Both the position numbers and the translations under genes were made by a program. DNA of 64,000 nt from positions 248,001 through 312,000 of the forward strand of contig JAMYHL010000037.1 of the NCBI GenBank assembly GCA_025531455.1, written 5' to 3'. Below, in pieces: positions 1 to 11,397 of the stretch (within the stretch, counting starts at the first letter, position 1; each line of letters begins with the position of its first letter). The notes beneath the pieces are model-generated. The model saw only the letters and a list, made by a program, of their open reading frames with translations. It did no database searches and was not told the DNA's origin. Source of the stretch: Apiotrichum sp. Y4204. Lineage: Eukaryota; Basidiomycota; Tremellomycetes; Trichosporonales; Trichosporonaceae.

Positions 1-1737
1 AGCTCGAGCTTGTAATTCCCTTCAGAGGCGCTCGTTCCATGTGACTGTGACCTGTATTCACCCGGTCGACCCGGTCTGTGCCTCTGCACATCCATCAGAC
101 GCCACTGGCATGTCACGCCGGTGGACTGTGGACGCCCCAACACCTCGTGGTTGCGGCGAACGGCTCCGTGCGTGTTGGGAAAGTGATCCTGCAAATCGCA
201 GTCACTCCGGTTGAGTCAGTTCCCTTCGCCCAGAATGTCCCCGCAGCAGTTCCGATGTGTAAGGTCATAAGATCCCTCATTTCCAGAGAGTACAAAAGGC
301 AACCCCACACATGATCGAGGGCCGTTTTTAATGGCGCTCGCCTCGTGCGCAAGGTACCTCGGTCTCCGGTCTCTGAGTTAGGATGTCAGCGCACAGACTC
401 ACCGATCGATTCAGTGTACCAGTGTTGTGCTGGGAGTCTCAGGCGATATGAAACGCTCAGTTCACCAGGTGGCATGTGCCACCATGTTGCTCAAAGCGCA
501 ATGTATATCACACCTTTGTTCTGTATCCATCGGCTTCATGGATGCCCTTCACCTTTGAGCCGCGGCAGCAACAGCGTGGCTCTTGGGTTGCACGTCAGCG
601 ACAATGTGATCTGTCGGGTCAATGGTCCCGCGTCTCAGTAGATGGTTACTGGGGACAGTGGGGTTAGGTGTACCGCCTCTCAACTCGGTCAGCTCGGTCG
701 TCTAGAGCAACCAGTCCCGATCTCGTCCGATCGTCAAGAGCACACTATCATCACGGACCCGGCGGTTCATAAGAATCAGATCACTCGGTTGATGGTCTGA
801 TAGTGATATGTTTTTCGAGGACGTTACGCACTGGTTGAGAACGATGTTGTAACAACGGGGAGAAAGGTAGTCTTTCACCGGCGATGTTAACACGCTCATC
901 TGCCGCTCGGAATATAATGAATGACACCTATAGTAGCTATAGTCCGCTGATCTGCGGCCTGTTTCATGACGTGGACATCAGAGCGCTTCGCTTGGTTCAA
1001 ATGACCAACAGGGGGCTTCCATTGTAGTGGCAAAGAAATGACCGAGAAGTAAGGATAGTAGTCTCTTCCCTGGCACATGCCGAGGATGGGCTATCCTTTT
1101 CAGTGACGACTCTTCACTTAAATCAATCACTTATATTTTCTCAACAGGATCCTGTCAGAGTATGCGACATCACGGTTGCAGAACCCCGCTCCTCCGAATA
1201 AAGTACCAATGTGTACTAAAATCGGCGCAGGACTGACCGTGGACGCCGTGAAGGGCATTTTTGAAGCTATTGAAGCATAACTGCCAGGCACTGACAACAA
1301 AAACTTGGGTAAGCACCTGCAGCTTTGAGATTAACGCACCGTCCTCTTTGCTCTCCAGTGAATCGGGTTCATTGTCAACGTCGCCGTCACCCTCGAGCTA
1401 GCTGCACTTGATACCACAAAGAGTTTGGTCCCCAGGCCACCCGGTGGCGAGACCGTCAACAGCGGGAGTTTAATCTAACATCGTGGCTGTACCACATAAC
1501 AGCTGACCGATGCCGTCATGGATACAACGGCCCGCCATGGTTCCGCGACATTAACTTGGAGCCTCGATGCCAATGCGATGGGGCAGAGCCGGATTGTATC
1601 GATTCGAGCTGTACAGCATGTCAGTCGTGTTGATGGAAGATGCTATTTCGCCACCATAACTTTCACCATTGCCGCCGGTTGGAGCTGTTCGACACGTCCA
1701 TAATCACTGCCATCAAATCACGACCGCGGCCGGTACG
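1..1737. other. gene-poor left end with possible decayed coding fragments
   Basis: I see no intact gene here. Around 1149-1282 on the plus strand a splice-acceptor-like CTCAACAG precedes a short open stretch ending in a stop. Further open stretches follow at about 1368-1475 and 1518-1700, but they do not join into one frame. The reading looks protein-like but family assignment was not possible. It may be a relict of a gene or the upstream part of an unrecognised multi-exon gene. Confidence 0.3.
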
Positions 1738-3176
1738 ATGGTCCTCTTCGTTCTGGGGCTTCTTATGCTCCTAAGTAGGCCCACTGTCGCACAAGTGCTC
1801 GGGACTCTCAAGCTCAATGCACCCCCGACCATCTCTCAATGCGAACAAGTGCAGTTGTCATGGGGTAACCAAGAAGGGCCATACAACCTGTAAGTCCGCG
1901 AGACACTGTACCACCAGGTCCTTGGAAACTCCACCGGCTGCAGACTATTGACTCTGACAGATCGGTGGTGACCCGGCTGGGCGTTCCAACCGATAGCATA
2001 GATGCCGAGCGCTATCTTGACCGTATCCTCATTCTCACGTCGGAGACGTCGTACACGTGGACCGTCAACTATACCACGGGGCAGATGTACGGGCTCATGG
2101 TGACCGCCCTGGGTCATGGGAAACAGGACGGCTACGACGTCCAGACCTATGTTACCATCGGCGATGGGCCGAGGTGGTGTATGAGCAATCAGTCGTCTGC
2201 CGCACAATCAACCAGCACTAGGACGGAGCCTGCATCAACGGCTGTTAACGGCGTTTCCCTTGACTTTTTGACGGTGATCTTCCCGGAAACAAGAACCACC
2301 ACCAGCCAAAAAGACACGACCGTCACGGCCTCTCCGCTGCCGCCATTTGGTGGCACCACCGCCAGCCTAAAAGACACGACCGTCACGGCCTCCCCGCTAC
2401 CGCCATTTGGTGGCAGCCCATCTGCGTCGAAAAACAACATCATCAAGATTGTTGTCCCGGTCGTCGTGGTCGGGGTACTGGCGTTGTGCTTCGGGATCTG
2501 GCTGTTTTGGTTCTTGAGGCGGCGGCAGAGAAGGGCAAAGGAAAGCGAAGAGTTTGCGGCTCGCCGTGCGGCTTCTCCATTCCAAATCGACACTGGTACC
2601 CAAGGACTCGAAGCGTTGCTCACGCCCTACCCCGCCTCGGATCCCAGCGTCGAGGAGAAGGGAGCCCCAAATGTCCAAGTGCTACCAGTCGCCGCCTACA
2701 AAACTCTGGAGCCCCTTACACCCACAGAATACAGTGGATTACCTGAAACCTCTACGCACGCGTCTTTCCGACCGAACAACACCCCTCCTGCCATCGACGA
2801 ACTCCAGCGCGCGACGCGCCTTCTGGAGCTCGAGTCCGCGGCGAATGTCCACTCCGACTCGCCGGCTGATATTCTTCGCCGCGCACAGGTCCGCTGCGAC
2901 ATCGAGAACCTCCCCCCGAGCGTGATTTACCACGCTGCAGGACGAATGTGCGAACAGGCTCCTCCGGAGCGTATTACTGCTGTGATGGCCGCGGCGCAAC
3001 GACTTGTGGCTATGCAGGACCAGCCTGGAGTTACGCGGCCTGAGGAGCCATCGCTGCCTTCAGAGCTGTCGCAGTCTGGTCCTCGCCCCAATGCCCCGCG
3101 TGCCCAAGACGCAGGGAGAGTCGACGGACAAGATGTCCTCCCGCCGCTGTATAATCCCGAATGGCGTCGAGCGTAG
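1738..3176 (+). CDS. secreted/type I membrane protein with basidiomycete extracellular Ig-like domain and Ser/Thr-rich stalk
   Basis: Exons 1738-1889 and 1961-3176 (71-nt phase-2 intron ending CTGACAG) encode about 455 aa. Residues 1-19 form a signal peptide ending near TVAQ. Residues 20-120 resemble the small extracellular domain common in basidiomycete surface proteins: a Cys before a Q-L-S-W stretch, a W-T-V-N motif and a closing Cys. A Ser/Thr/Pro-rich stalk follows, with two copies of a 20-residue repeat unit (about 167-202). One transmembrane helix lies near 213-236, followed by Arg-rich stop-transfer residues and a cytosolic tail of about 215 aa that is Pro/Ser/Glu-rich. The architecture suggests a cell-surface sensor or adhesion protein, but no function can be assigned. 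The start was chosen as the ATG giving a perfect signal peptide in frame with the intron. Confidence 0.75.
2307..2414 (+). repeat. two-copy 60-bp coding tandem repeat in the Ser/Thr stalk
   Basis: A 60-nt unit (20 codons, 16 of them almost identical) is present twice, the copies differing at a few, mostly silent, positions. It encodes the core K-D-T-T-V-T-A-S-P-L-P-P-F-G-G and lengthens the extracellular stalk of the gene at 1738-3176. Such units commonly vary in copy number between strains. Confidence 0.9.
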
Positions 3177-6100
3177 TTACAGAGCTTAAAAAAGTCCGGT
3201 GGGGTTTTGGAGGTCTGAGAGTGTTGCCAAAGACTGTAAACTGGTTGTAGGGTGTTGTATCTTGTTATTGCTTGCATGCCTCGCTTCTTGGGATCAAGTT
3301 GCCTTGATCACTTCAGCTGACTAACTGCATGCGCGGAGTTGCGGGGAGGACAACTCACAAGCCAAACCAGTTTGAAATGGATGGGCGCAACAGTAGAAGC
3401 TATGATTGACCGTTTCGGTCGCACCAAAACGACGGTGTGTCACAATCGTCATAAGGCATCGTCGTAACGTCCTTGCGAAGAGCTCATTATGAGACCATCA
3501 CCCGAGAGATCTGAGCCTCATAAACCATTGCGAGGGTGGCACAGCGTGCAGGGGGGTAACTGTCCGGGCTGCTATCGTCTTCTGAGTCGGGCGACTACAT
3601 GCTGTGCAGGTGCTGAGAAACATTGAGGCCTTGAGGACTGTAGAGGCATACTCTCGAGTGCCCGCCGCTACCATACGCGTGGCGCACGAAAGACTCGTGG
3701 TAGACGGCGACCGGTCGATCCTCATACTTGGTGTCGGCGGGACTCTGATAGTGCACCGTCCATGTTTAAGCTCGCGACTTCTTCGAGAGTACTTCTTTTC
3801 CCAATCCCACCATTTTCTCGGCCATCAATCTGGCGAAGAACGGTGGTCGCCACGCCAGTGGCATGCTCTTGACATCCTGGAGGTGCCCCGTTCACGGTGT
3901 AAACACCGACAGGCACTTTGTCGGCGTCGAGGGCATTACCATGCACCGTACGCCGTCCGTAGCGCTATCTGTGAGGCGCTTAAGGTGATCTAAAACATGA
4001 TCAAAGTCCAGCACTGCAGGACTTCCAGCGATATCTGCGATGTATCTATATTAGGCCATGTGCAGGGTGCATCCTACAAAAGATTGACGGTCGATCCCCC
4101 TGATCCACAAATGTGTCAGGAACGGATCACCGATCTGCGATTAGCGACAAGTCATGTTATGGGAATGGAGATCATCGCGCAGCCCGGGGCACCGATCAGC
4201 ACGTTCAGCACGATCAGCACGATCAGCGGATCATCAGTAGTAATGGATAACGGAACGAAGTAGATCAAACGGGGGTACGGGGGGTTCAGAGGATCGTCGG
4301 ATCGGGGGATCAGCGGACAGAAGCGCGCCCGCGCGTCCGATCGCGGAGGGACTATTCGACTATGAGTTCTGCCCTAGTTTCGCGCCAAGATCACAGCGCG
4401 CTTGACCATTGACTGGCAGTCAGCTGACGGACTCGATGCTTGACTAGCGCTGACTGATATCGTGTTGACAGACTATCGCTCACCATTCAGCACCTAGTAG
4501 CCAACAGGCCCTCACTTATAGATGCAAAAGCACGATTAAACTTCGTCAAGAGCCCCACACCGGGTTCACAGGGCCCGTATGGAGAGGAATCCAACGCCCA
4601 ACGCCCCAGACCAAAACGCACAACGCGCGAGGGCAAAATCAAGGGCCAAGGGCACGTACAGTACGCCAGCAGCGAGGGCGTGCACCAGTGCTCTAGTGAA
4701 GATCCACCACCGCGGCACCAGTCAGCAACGATGTGCAAGAACAGAGATCACGACGGAACAAGGCGTGCATGGCGCCACAGGCGGCACCCATTGTTTCTGC
4801 AACACTCCTCACCCTCGCGGTGCGCCGCACACACTGCCTGTTCATTGTAACATCTGCACCTGCCCAAACTAAACGCCTGCCATCCCGCGCGCCTTCGGTC
4901 CCGCAGCGTGATCACGCATAACGCCCACAACGCGCGCATCACATATCACGGACTGTGCGGGGCGACGCAGATTTGTAGTGTTACTTGGCCATGCGGCTGC
5001 CCGCGCGCCGGCCGTCACGAGCCGGTGCGGATTGCTCGCATTTGCAAAGGGGTCTGTGAAGCCCGGCGCCCCCGGCGCCCCCGGCGGCCGCGGTGCTTCA
5101 TGTCTCAAAAGCTCACAGTGGCGCCCTCCGTACGTGGCATCCCGGGCCGATTGTTGCAGCCCGCGGGACGATCTGCGTTTTAGAAGTGACAGACGGATGC
5201 TGCTGTCAACCAGCAGCTGAACATGCAAGCAATGCATACGACGACATGCATTTGCTGAAGTATGATGATGGCGACAGGGAGAACGAATGTGGCCAGATTC
5301 TCTTAAAGGCCTGAATCTGTGTCTTCTTGGCTCACAATTGGTCGCTATTCTTACCCTTTCTTGCTCGTCCTCTTTGCTCCTCTAGCCCGTTCTGGGATGT
5401 CTTACGCGATTGTGCACATAATAAAATGCACACCCCTCAATGACGTGGGTCTTCACCTGCAAACTTTTGTGTATTTGCTACCCCCAGGTACTACGGTCCT
5501 TTTAATGCAGTCGCAGTCGATGCAGCCGATGCAGCTATGCAGTCGATGCAGTCATGCAGTCATGCAGTTCTTCTGATCTTCTGGATCCTACACAAAAAAT
5601 GATGCAGAAGAGTGGTTTGGTTCGGTCTTTGATTATGAATAAGCTGGAATTTGTAGTAGGGCGTTGGCTCCCAATTACAAACGACAACACATCGTCCTAA
5701 ACGGAAGCCTCTTTTGTTTTGTAATGAAACTTAGTGTGCCTGGCTGATGGCGTTGGTGGAGACGAAAGACTGGGTTTTTTTTTTCCTTGGGTGTTCCGCC
5801 TTGCTTAGCCAAGTTCCAGGTAGAACACCGAGCCGGGCACCGGGCACCGGCCAGGCCGGCCGCCCAGCACCACCACACCAGCATACTGCATTTGCTCTGG
5901 CTGGCTCTGGCGCTCTGGGCACCCATCGGCCATCGTATCGTATCCATATCGCAACATTATCAACCCCGTTTTCCCCTCCTCTCTTCTCCTCTTTCTCTAC
6001 AGCCTCATCTTCATCTCTCCACACATCGTCTCCACTCATCTCGTCTTCCCCTTTGCATCTTCATCGCACTCGTGACCGCCCAGGGCGTGCCCAACTTCTT

Positions 6101-6408
6101 CTCGGTCCATCCGCGCGCGCGGCAAAGGCGCTCCAACCACCTCCCTCCTCACAGTACCACAGTCTAGCCTCTTTCCCCTTAAAATCCCTGACATTCCGAC
6201 ACCAACACCCGCTGCCTGCATCGACATCGAGCCAGAGAGGCGTCAAAACCCTCGAGCCACTGCCATCCGACTCTAGGAGCAGCAAAGACCGGAACACAGG
6301 TCTCATCGTTCCTCTCTTCTCCCATTATAATTCCTTTTACCCATCCTTGGTTTACGTCGGACATCACTCGATTCACCTGCGTCGCTCCGGCTTCCACCCC
6401 TCCCCGCC
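3177..6408. other. 3.2-kb intergenic region, gene-poor, with GATC-rich words, a short repeat and a CT-rich leader
   Basis: No intact gene is supported. At about 3480-4000 on the minus strand there are protein-like stretches broken by in-frame stops. At 4196-4320 GATC-containing words are clustered. At 5505-5577 an ATGCAGTC-type short repeat occurs. From about 5960 to 6408 the plus strand is strongly pyrimidine-rich, as expected for the promoter and long 5' leader of the following LCB2 gene. Confidence 0.5.
5505..5577. repeat. short imperfect tandem repeat (ATGCAGTC-like)
   Basis: About nine imperfect copies of ATGCAG(TC) or TCGATGCAG with 6-9 bp spacing follow one another. This is a simple-sequence tract in non-coding DNA. 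Confidence 0.8.
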
Positions 6409-8569
6409 ATGACCCGTACACGATCGAACAAGAGTGGATCCACGTCTCCGGTACGGAGTTCACCCACTGGTGGCTCCACCCCGGCAATGCGTGTCCGTAA
6501 CACCAAGTCCGTGACACCGGAGCGCAACTCAACAGCCAGGACGTCTCTCCTCGACGTACTGACTCGGCCTCGGCATGCCAATCCCACCGTCACCTACGAC
6601 AGCAACCCCAACCACAACCACAACGAGGAGGATTACAGCGACCAGAGCACAATTTCCTCGTACGCATCTTCGTTACAGAGCAATGGCGGCGCTCTCACCG
6701 ACGACCAACTGGCGGTCATGTACAAGGGCTACCTCACGCAGCCGTTCGTGAACGCCAACTCGCAGTACAAGCACTCGGAGTTTGGGCATTGCAACAACCC
6801 AAACTACCGCTGGACTTCGCAGTACCACTCTGAGGAGCCCGTGACCCCTGAGGTTGAGCCTCAGCCGCCATTCTATGTGCTCCTCACCACGTACATGTCG
6901 TACATTATGCTCATCCTTCTTGGCCATATCCGTGACTACTTTGGCAAGAAGTTCTACCCCAAGCATTATGAGCACCTCCTCCCCCGTGACGGTTACGCCG
7001 CGCTCAACTCGGATTTCGACTCATTCTACGTCCGCCGCCTCAAGGTGCGCCTTGATGACTGCTTTTCTCGGCCCGTCACCGCTGTGCCCGGCCGTACCAT
7101 CATGCTGCTCGACCGCTATTCCAATGACTCGTTGGAGTCGTTCAATCTGTCTGGCTCTCAGACCCGCGCGCTGAATGTTTCGTCATACAACTACCTTGGT
7201 TTCGCATCGTCGACAGGTGGCTGCGCTGATGCTGTGGAGGAGGGCATTCGCCGTTACGGTGTTTCTGGTGCTGGGCCTCGCCACGATGGTGGCACCCTCG
7301 ATCTGCACCACCAGGCCGAGAAGCTCACTGCACGCTTTGTTGGCGCCGAGTCGGCTATGATTGTCTCGATGGGTTTTGCTACCAACTCGACTACCATTCC
7401 TGCGTTCGTCGACAAGGGCTGCCTTGTCATTTCGGATGAGTTCAACCATGCTTCGATCCGTTTCGGTGTCCGTCTGTCCGGCGCATCTGTCCGTCCTTTC
7501 AAGCACAACGATGCCAATGCTCTAGAGGAGTTGCTTCGCGACTGCATCGCACAGGGCCAGCCGCGCACGCATCGTCCGTGGAAGAAGATTATCGTTGTCG
7601 TCGAAGGCTTGTTCTCCATGGAGGGCACACTGGTCGACCTCCCTGCCATCCTCGAGCTTAAGCGTCGTTACAAGTTCTACCTCTACGTCGACGAGGCCCA
7701 TTCGGTTGGTGCCATGGGCCCTAATGGTCGTGGTGTTTGCGACTACTTCGGCATTGACCCTCGTGAAATCGACATCCTCATGGGCACGTTCACCAAATCG
7801 TTCGGAGCTGCTGGTGGCTACATTGCTGGAAACAAGGACATGATTGACAGCCTGCGTGCACGCTCGCACGCAATGTGCTATGCTGAGGCCATGTCGCCGC
7901 CGATTCTCACGCAAATCATTGCGTCCATGTCTGCCATCATGGGTATTGCTCCTCCTCTCGCGGCACCTGTCGACGTTGACGATCTGGACTCGGATGCCGT
8001 ATCCATCTGGTCGCGTCACCAGTCGTTTGGTCCGGCCCCGTCAAAGGAGCTTCCAACTTGGCTCACATTGCCTCCAAACATGGCCAATGGTACCGAGGGT
8101 CGCGAGCGTCTTCGCCGTCTTGCTTTCAACTCGCGTTACCTCTCGAGCGGATTGCGCAAACTTGGCTTCATCGTCTACGGTCACCGCGACTCGCCGATCA
8201 TCCCGCTTCTTCTGTACAACCCCGGAAAGATGGGCATGTTCTCACGAATGATGCTCAACCGTCTCGGTCCGGACAAGACACCGATTGCGGTTGTTATCGT
8301 CGCCTACCCGTGAGTTGCCTAACCGAAGAGTTGTTTTTGCCTGAGTGTATTAACGCGACAGTGCCACGCCTCTCATCACTTCGCGTGTCCGCTTCTGTCT
8401 CTCAGCATCACACACTAAGACAGATATCGACCTCCTCCTGCGCGCTTGCGACGAGGTCGGAGACATCCTCAACCTCAAGTACAACACTTCCGAGCGGTGG
8501 TCCGTGGACCGTGTCATTGCATCTGCTGAGGAGCTCGTCGCCGCGCAAGACCTTGACAATGTGCAGTAA
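6409..8569 (+). CDS. LCB2: serine palmitoyltransferase subunit 2
   Basis: Exons 6409-8309 and 8362-8569 encode about 702 aa. The enzyme condenses L-serine with palmitoyl-CoA to 3-ketodihydrosphingosine, the first step of sphingolipid synthesis, as a heterodimer with LCB1 in the ER membrane. Residues 1-150 are low-complexity and Ser/Thr-rich, a hydrophobic membrane segment lies near 154-172, and the PLP-dependent alpha-oxoamine synthase fold follows. Visible motifs are D-E-A-H-S-V-G (Asp428, His431) and [12 protein letters not shown], whose Lys463 should carry PLP. The 52-nt intron splits a Pro codon and the second exon supplies the conserved C-terminal helices. The N-terminal extension makes it longer than yeast Lcb2 (about 560 aa). 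The leader upstream is pyrimidine-rich. Confidence 0.96.
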
Positions 8570-9357
8570 TTTGTTACAGCTTGACGCCCGTGTTCGACCA
8601 GACCTTAATAGACGCCCACGGGCACCAGCCCATTCGAATTGGACGCGCGCATGTGCTTTGTGGACGTTGCCTGACAGCATCCCATACACCACCCACACTC
8701 TCCCCTGCATTCTACCACTAGTAGGCCGTATATCCCCATCTTGACTCCTGGCATAGCGGCAGCGCCGTTGCGATATGAATTGGCTCTAGAGAACTTGCCT
8801 GACATGCATTACGATTTCTGATAGAGCGTGGCACATTGAGACAAATCTACCAGGCAATCGGAGCATGTACGGCCCCTCATGTGAAGGATCATACTCGACG
8901 AGGTCAGCGGTAGAGCCAACGACGAAGTAGGTACCAGTGATGGGGGCAGCGTTGTCGATGAGAACGGCCATGAAATCCGTATGACTTCACTGATGTGACC
9001 CCTGTCCCTCTGATGTGTAAGATCTCGCCCATCCGACGAGTGGAAAGAAACAGAGAATCCCAATAGAACATTCGGATCGTCGGGCCATGACCATGACGCA
9101 GAACACGTATAAACAGTGAGAGTGAGCTCCATCTTCTCAGAAGGTATCAGCTATTGGTGAAGCTTCTGAGCTGTTTGATGAAGATTGTCTCCAACCCACA
9201 TCGAAGGTTCGTGATAATGTTGCTCCACAGTCGTCGTTCTGCAGGCTAAGCAGCTTTCTTATCTCATTATTGCTATCTCATCCAAGTCAAATCCAAACAG
9301 ATACTCATGGAGATACAGCTGTAGATCATCCGTACACTAGTCGTACAACGTCCTTCC
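8570..9357. other. convergent intergenic region
   Basis: This is the 3' space between LCB2 (+) and the SAC3/GANP-like gene (-). I see no coding region or structured repeat in it; it should contain both terminators. Confidence 0.5.
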
Positions 9358-11123
9358 CTACCGGAGCTTGACAATCCCATCCTTGACGCTCGCCCCATTC
9401 GCCATGGCCCAGAGCATGACGCTACCCTCAACGCTCCCGTGGAAGTTGAGGTTGAGCGTGCGCGCGACAAACGGCACCCCGGCACTCATGTACGCTTTGC
9501 GCAGACGGTCGCCGGCCATCTCGCGGACGCGCGGGCTCGCCCACGCCAGTAGCGCACGCTCCAGCGCGTCGGGGTGATCGTGCGGGCCGACCGGGTGGAT
9601 GGCCTCGTCGGTCACCATGCCAGCAAACTTGAACGGGTCAAAGGGCGCCGGGGAGAGGACCCGGGCGGCCGTCCGCGCGTACGTCAGCTGCCGCGCGTCC
9701 GTGAAGGGTGTGCTGAGGGCCGCTGGCGGCGAGATCTCCGTGATGGGGCCGAGGGGGTAATCTCCGCTAGATTCGCCGCGATCATTGTCCACAGAAGAAA
9801 GCATTGCCTTGTAGTCGCGCTGCTTCAGACGGCGAGCGGAGGGAAGCACGAGGCGCTGGTACGTGTCCCAGAAGACGTTTAGCGGCGAGTGCACGACGTG
9901 GTAAATGAGTAGCAGGGACGCAAAATGCGAGCGGTTATCCGGCGCGTCGTCGCCCGCTGCAGCGTGCGGTGAATGCGGTCCCTGGCCGTGGTTGGCCTTG
10001 CTGCTCGACGGTTCGTATGGGGTATGGCCCATCCTGTGCTTCGCACCCGAAGGACAATTTCCTGCCTCGCAGTCGATTCGCAGCTTGTCCATCCGCTCAA
10101 TTGCGTCCGTGAGCGGCTCGGGTTCGCCATTTGCACGCCGCTCGGCGGCCGCCGTGTCGACGGCAAGATACAGGTCTGGCACAAGGCCACTCAGGGCCGA
10201 GAGAAGCTGGGGCCCGTCGCGCGCCAGCACGGCGTAACGCACTGAGGACTCAAATGCTGAGTGTTAGAGGGCATGATCTGTAAATAGAAACTGTCGGGCA
10301 CGCACCCTCGATGGCAAAGCTGTCCAGCCGCCCAGACGCCACAATGCCTTCGCGCAGCTTGCCTTTAGATGAGTGTAATGCAATATGTAGGCGCCGTGGT
10401 CGCAGTGGGGAGCGCGTCAGTGCTCAGCCAAATACACACGTGCAGCACTCACGGAACAGCCGCACAATGTTCTGCAGCGCACCCTCGTCCTCGGTGTGGT
10501 GATACTGGTGGATCTGGCGTCAGGCCACTCTCGTACCAGCTCCCCACCTTCTCGTCAATGTACGCCCTAAACCGCCACTGGGTCCCGAAGTCCTTGAGCG
10601 CGTCGCCCTCGGCCCCGTCACCCCCAGAGCGCGCAACCGACGCAAGCATCTCCATCTCGGACGGCGCGGGTGAGTACCGCCGCGGCCGCGCGAACCGCAT
10701 TTGTGGCGATCGTGCATCGGAAGCAGCAGCAGCAGAAGCTGGCGAGGACGTGAAGCGGTGCGGCGCAGGCCGTGGTGGCGGCGCACTGGCGGTACCGGCG
10801 CCGGCACCAGTGGGCAGAGAGAGGTCGCGCCGCGCCTGCAGTTTCGTGTCTGGCAATGGGGGCTGGCGTGCACTGGGCAGCGCGTGTTGCTGGCGAGCGG
10901 CCGGCAGCGATGAGGAGGCATCGCGCCCCGCAAAGCGGGTGGGTATGCTGCTGCCAAGGGCGGAGAGCGGGGCCGAAGCCGAAGATGGTACTGATGGTGC
11001 CTGTCCCCGGGGCGTCGGCGCTGATCGTGTCGATCCTGTCGCACTAGAGCCCGCAGCATTCGGTGCTCGCGGTGCTGATCCCGCCGGCGCGCGGTCTCCC
11101 CGCCGGTGCGGAGGCTGATACAT
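9358..11123 (-). CDS. SAC3/GANP-like helical-domain protein (tentative)
   Basis: Reading the minus strand, exons 11123-10548, 10513-10453, 10362-10306 and 10256-9358 join to about 530 aa. The first intron (10514-10547) is only 34 nt; skipping it puts a frame break just before a well-conserved-looking segment (I-H-Q-Y-H-H-T-E-D-E). Residues 1-170 are disordered and rich in Pro/Arg/Ser/Ala. The rest is helical: S-S-V-R-Y-A-V-L-A-R-D, then Y-H-V-V-H-S-P-L-N-V, and near the C terminus an Ala/Arg-rich helix pair ending R-T-L-N-L-N. This layout resembles the SAC3/GANP/Thp3 (PCI-type) domain used in mRNA export and transcription-coupled complexes, but the match is by pattern only. Alternative: an unrelated basidiomycete-specific helical protein. 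Confidence 0.6.
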
Positions 11124-11397
11124 GTCTAGGATGAGCGAGACCGAATGCGATGTCGATGGAGAGAGAGGATGGATTGGTGATCCCAAAACGTCAGCCCAAC
11201 TATTTGTGGAGTTCACATTTGGCGCCCCCCAGGCGGGATTCCATCTCCGCTTGTTCTTGGTTGTGTCATGTGTCAATAAGCCGCCATTGCCGACCACGCT
11301 GTCGAAATCACTCCATCCTCCATGGCCTCCACCACACCATACCACCACATTACTTCTCTCTGAAACTAGCAACTAGCCGTTCTCAACTTCTAACGCC

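Noticed and set aside
5747..6412. 221-aa frame as an independent gene upstream of LCB2
   Set aside because: Pro/Ser-rich reading of a CT-rich leader, no domain; kept only as a possible uORF.
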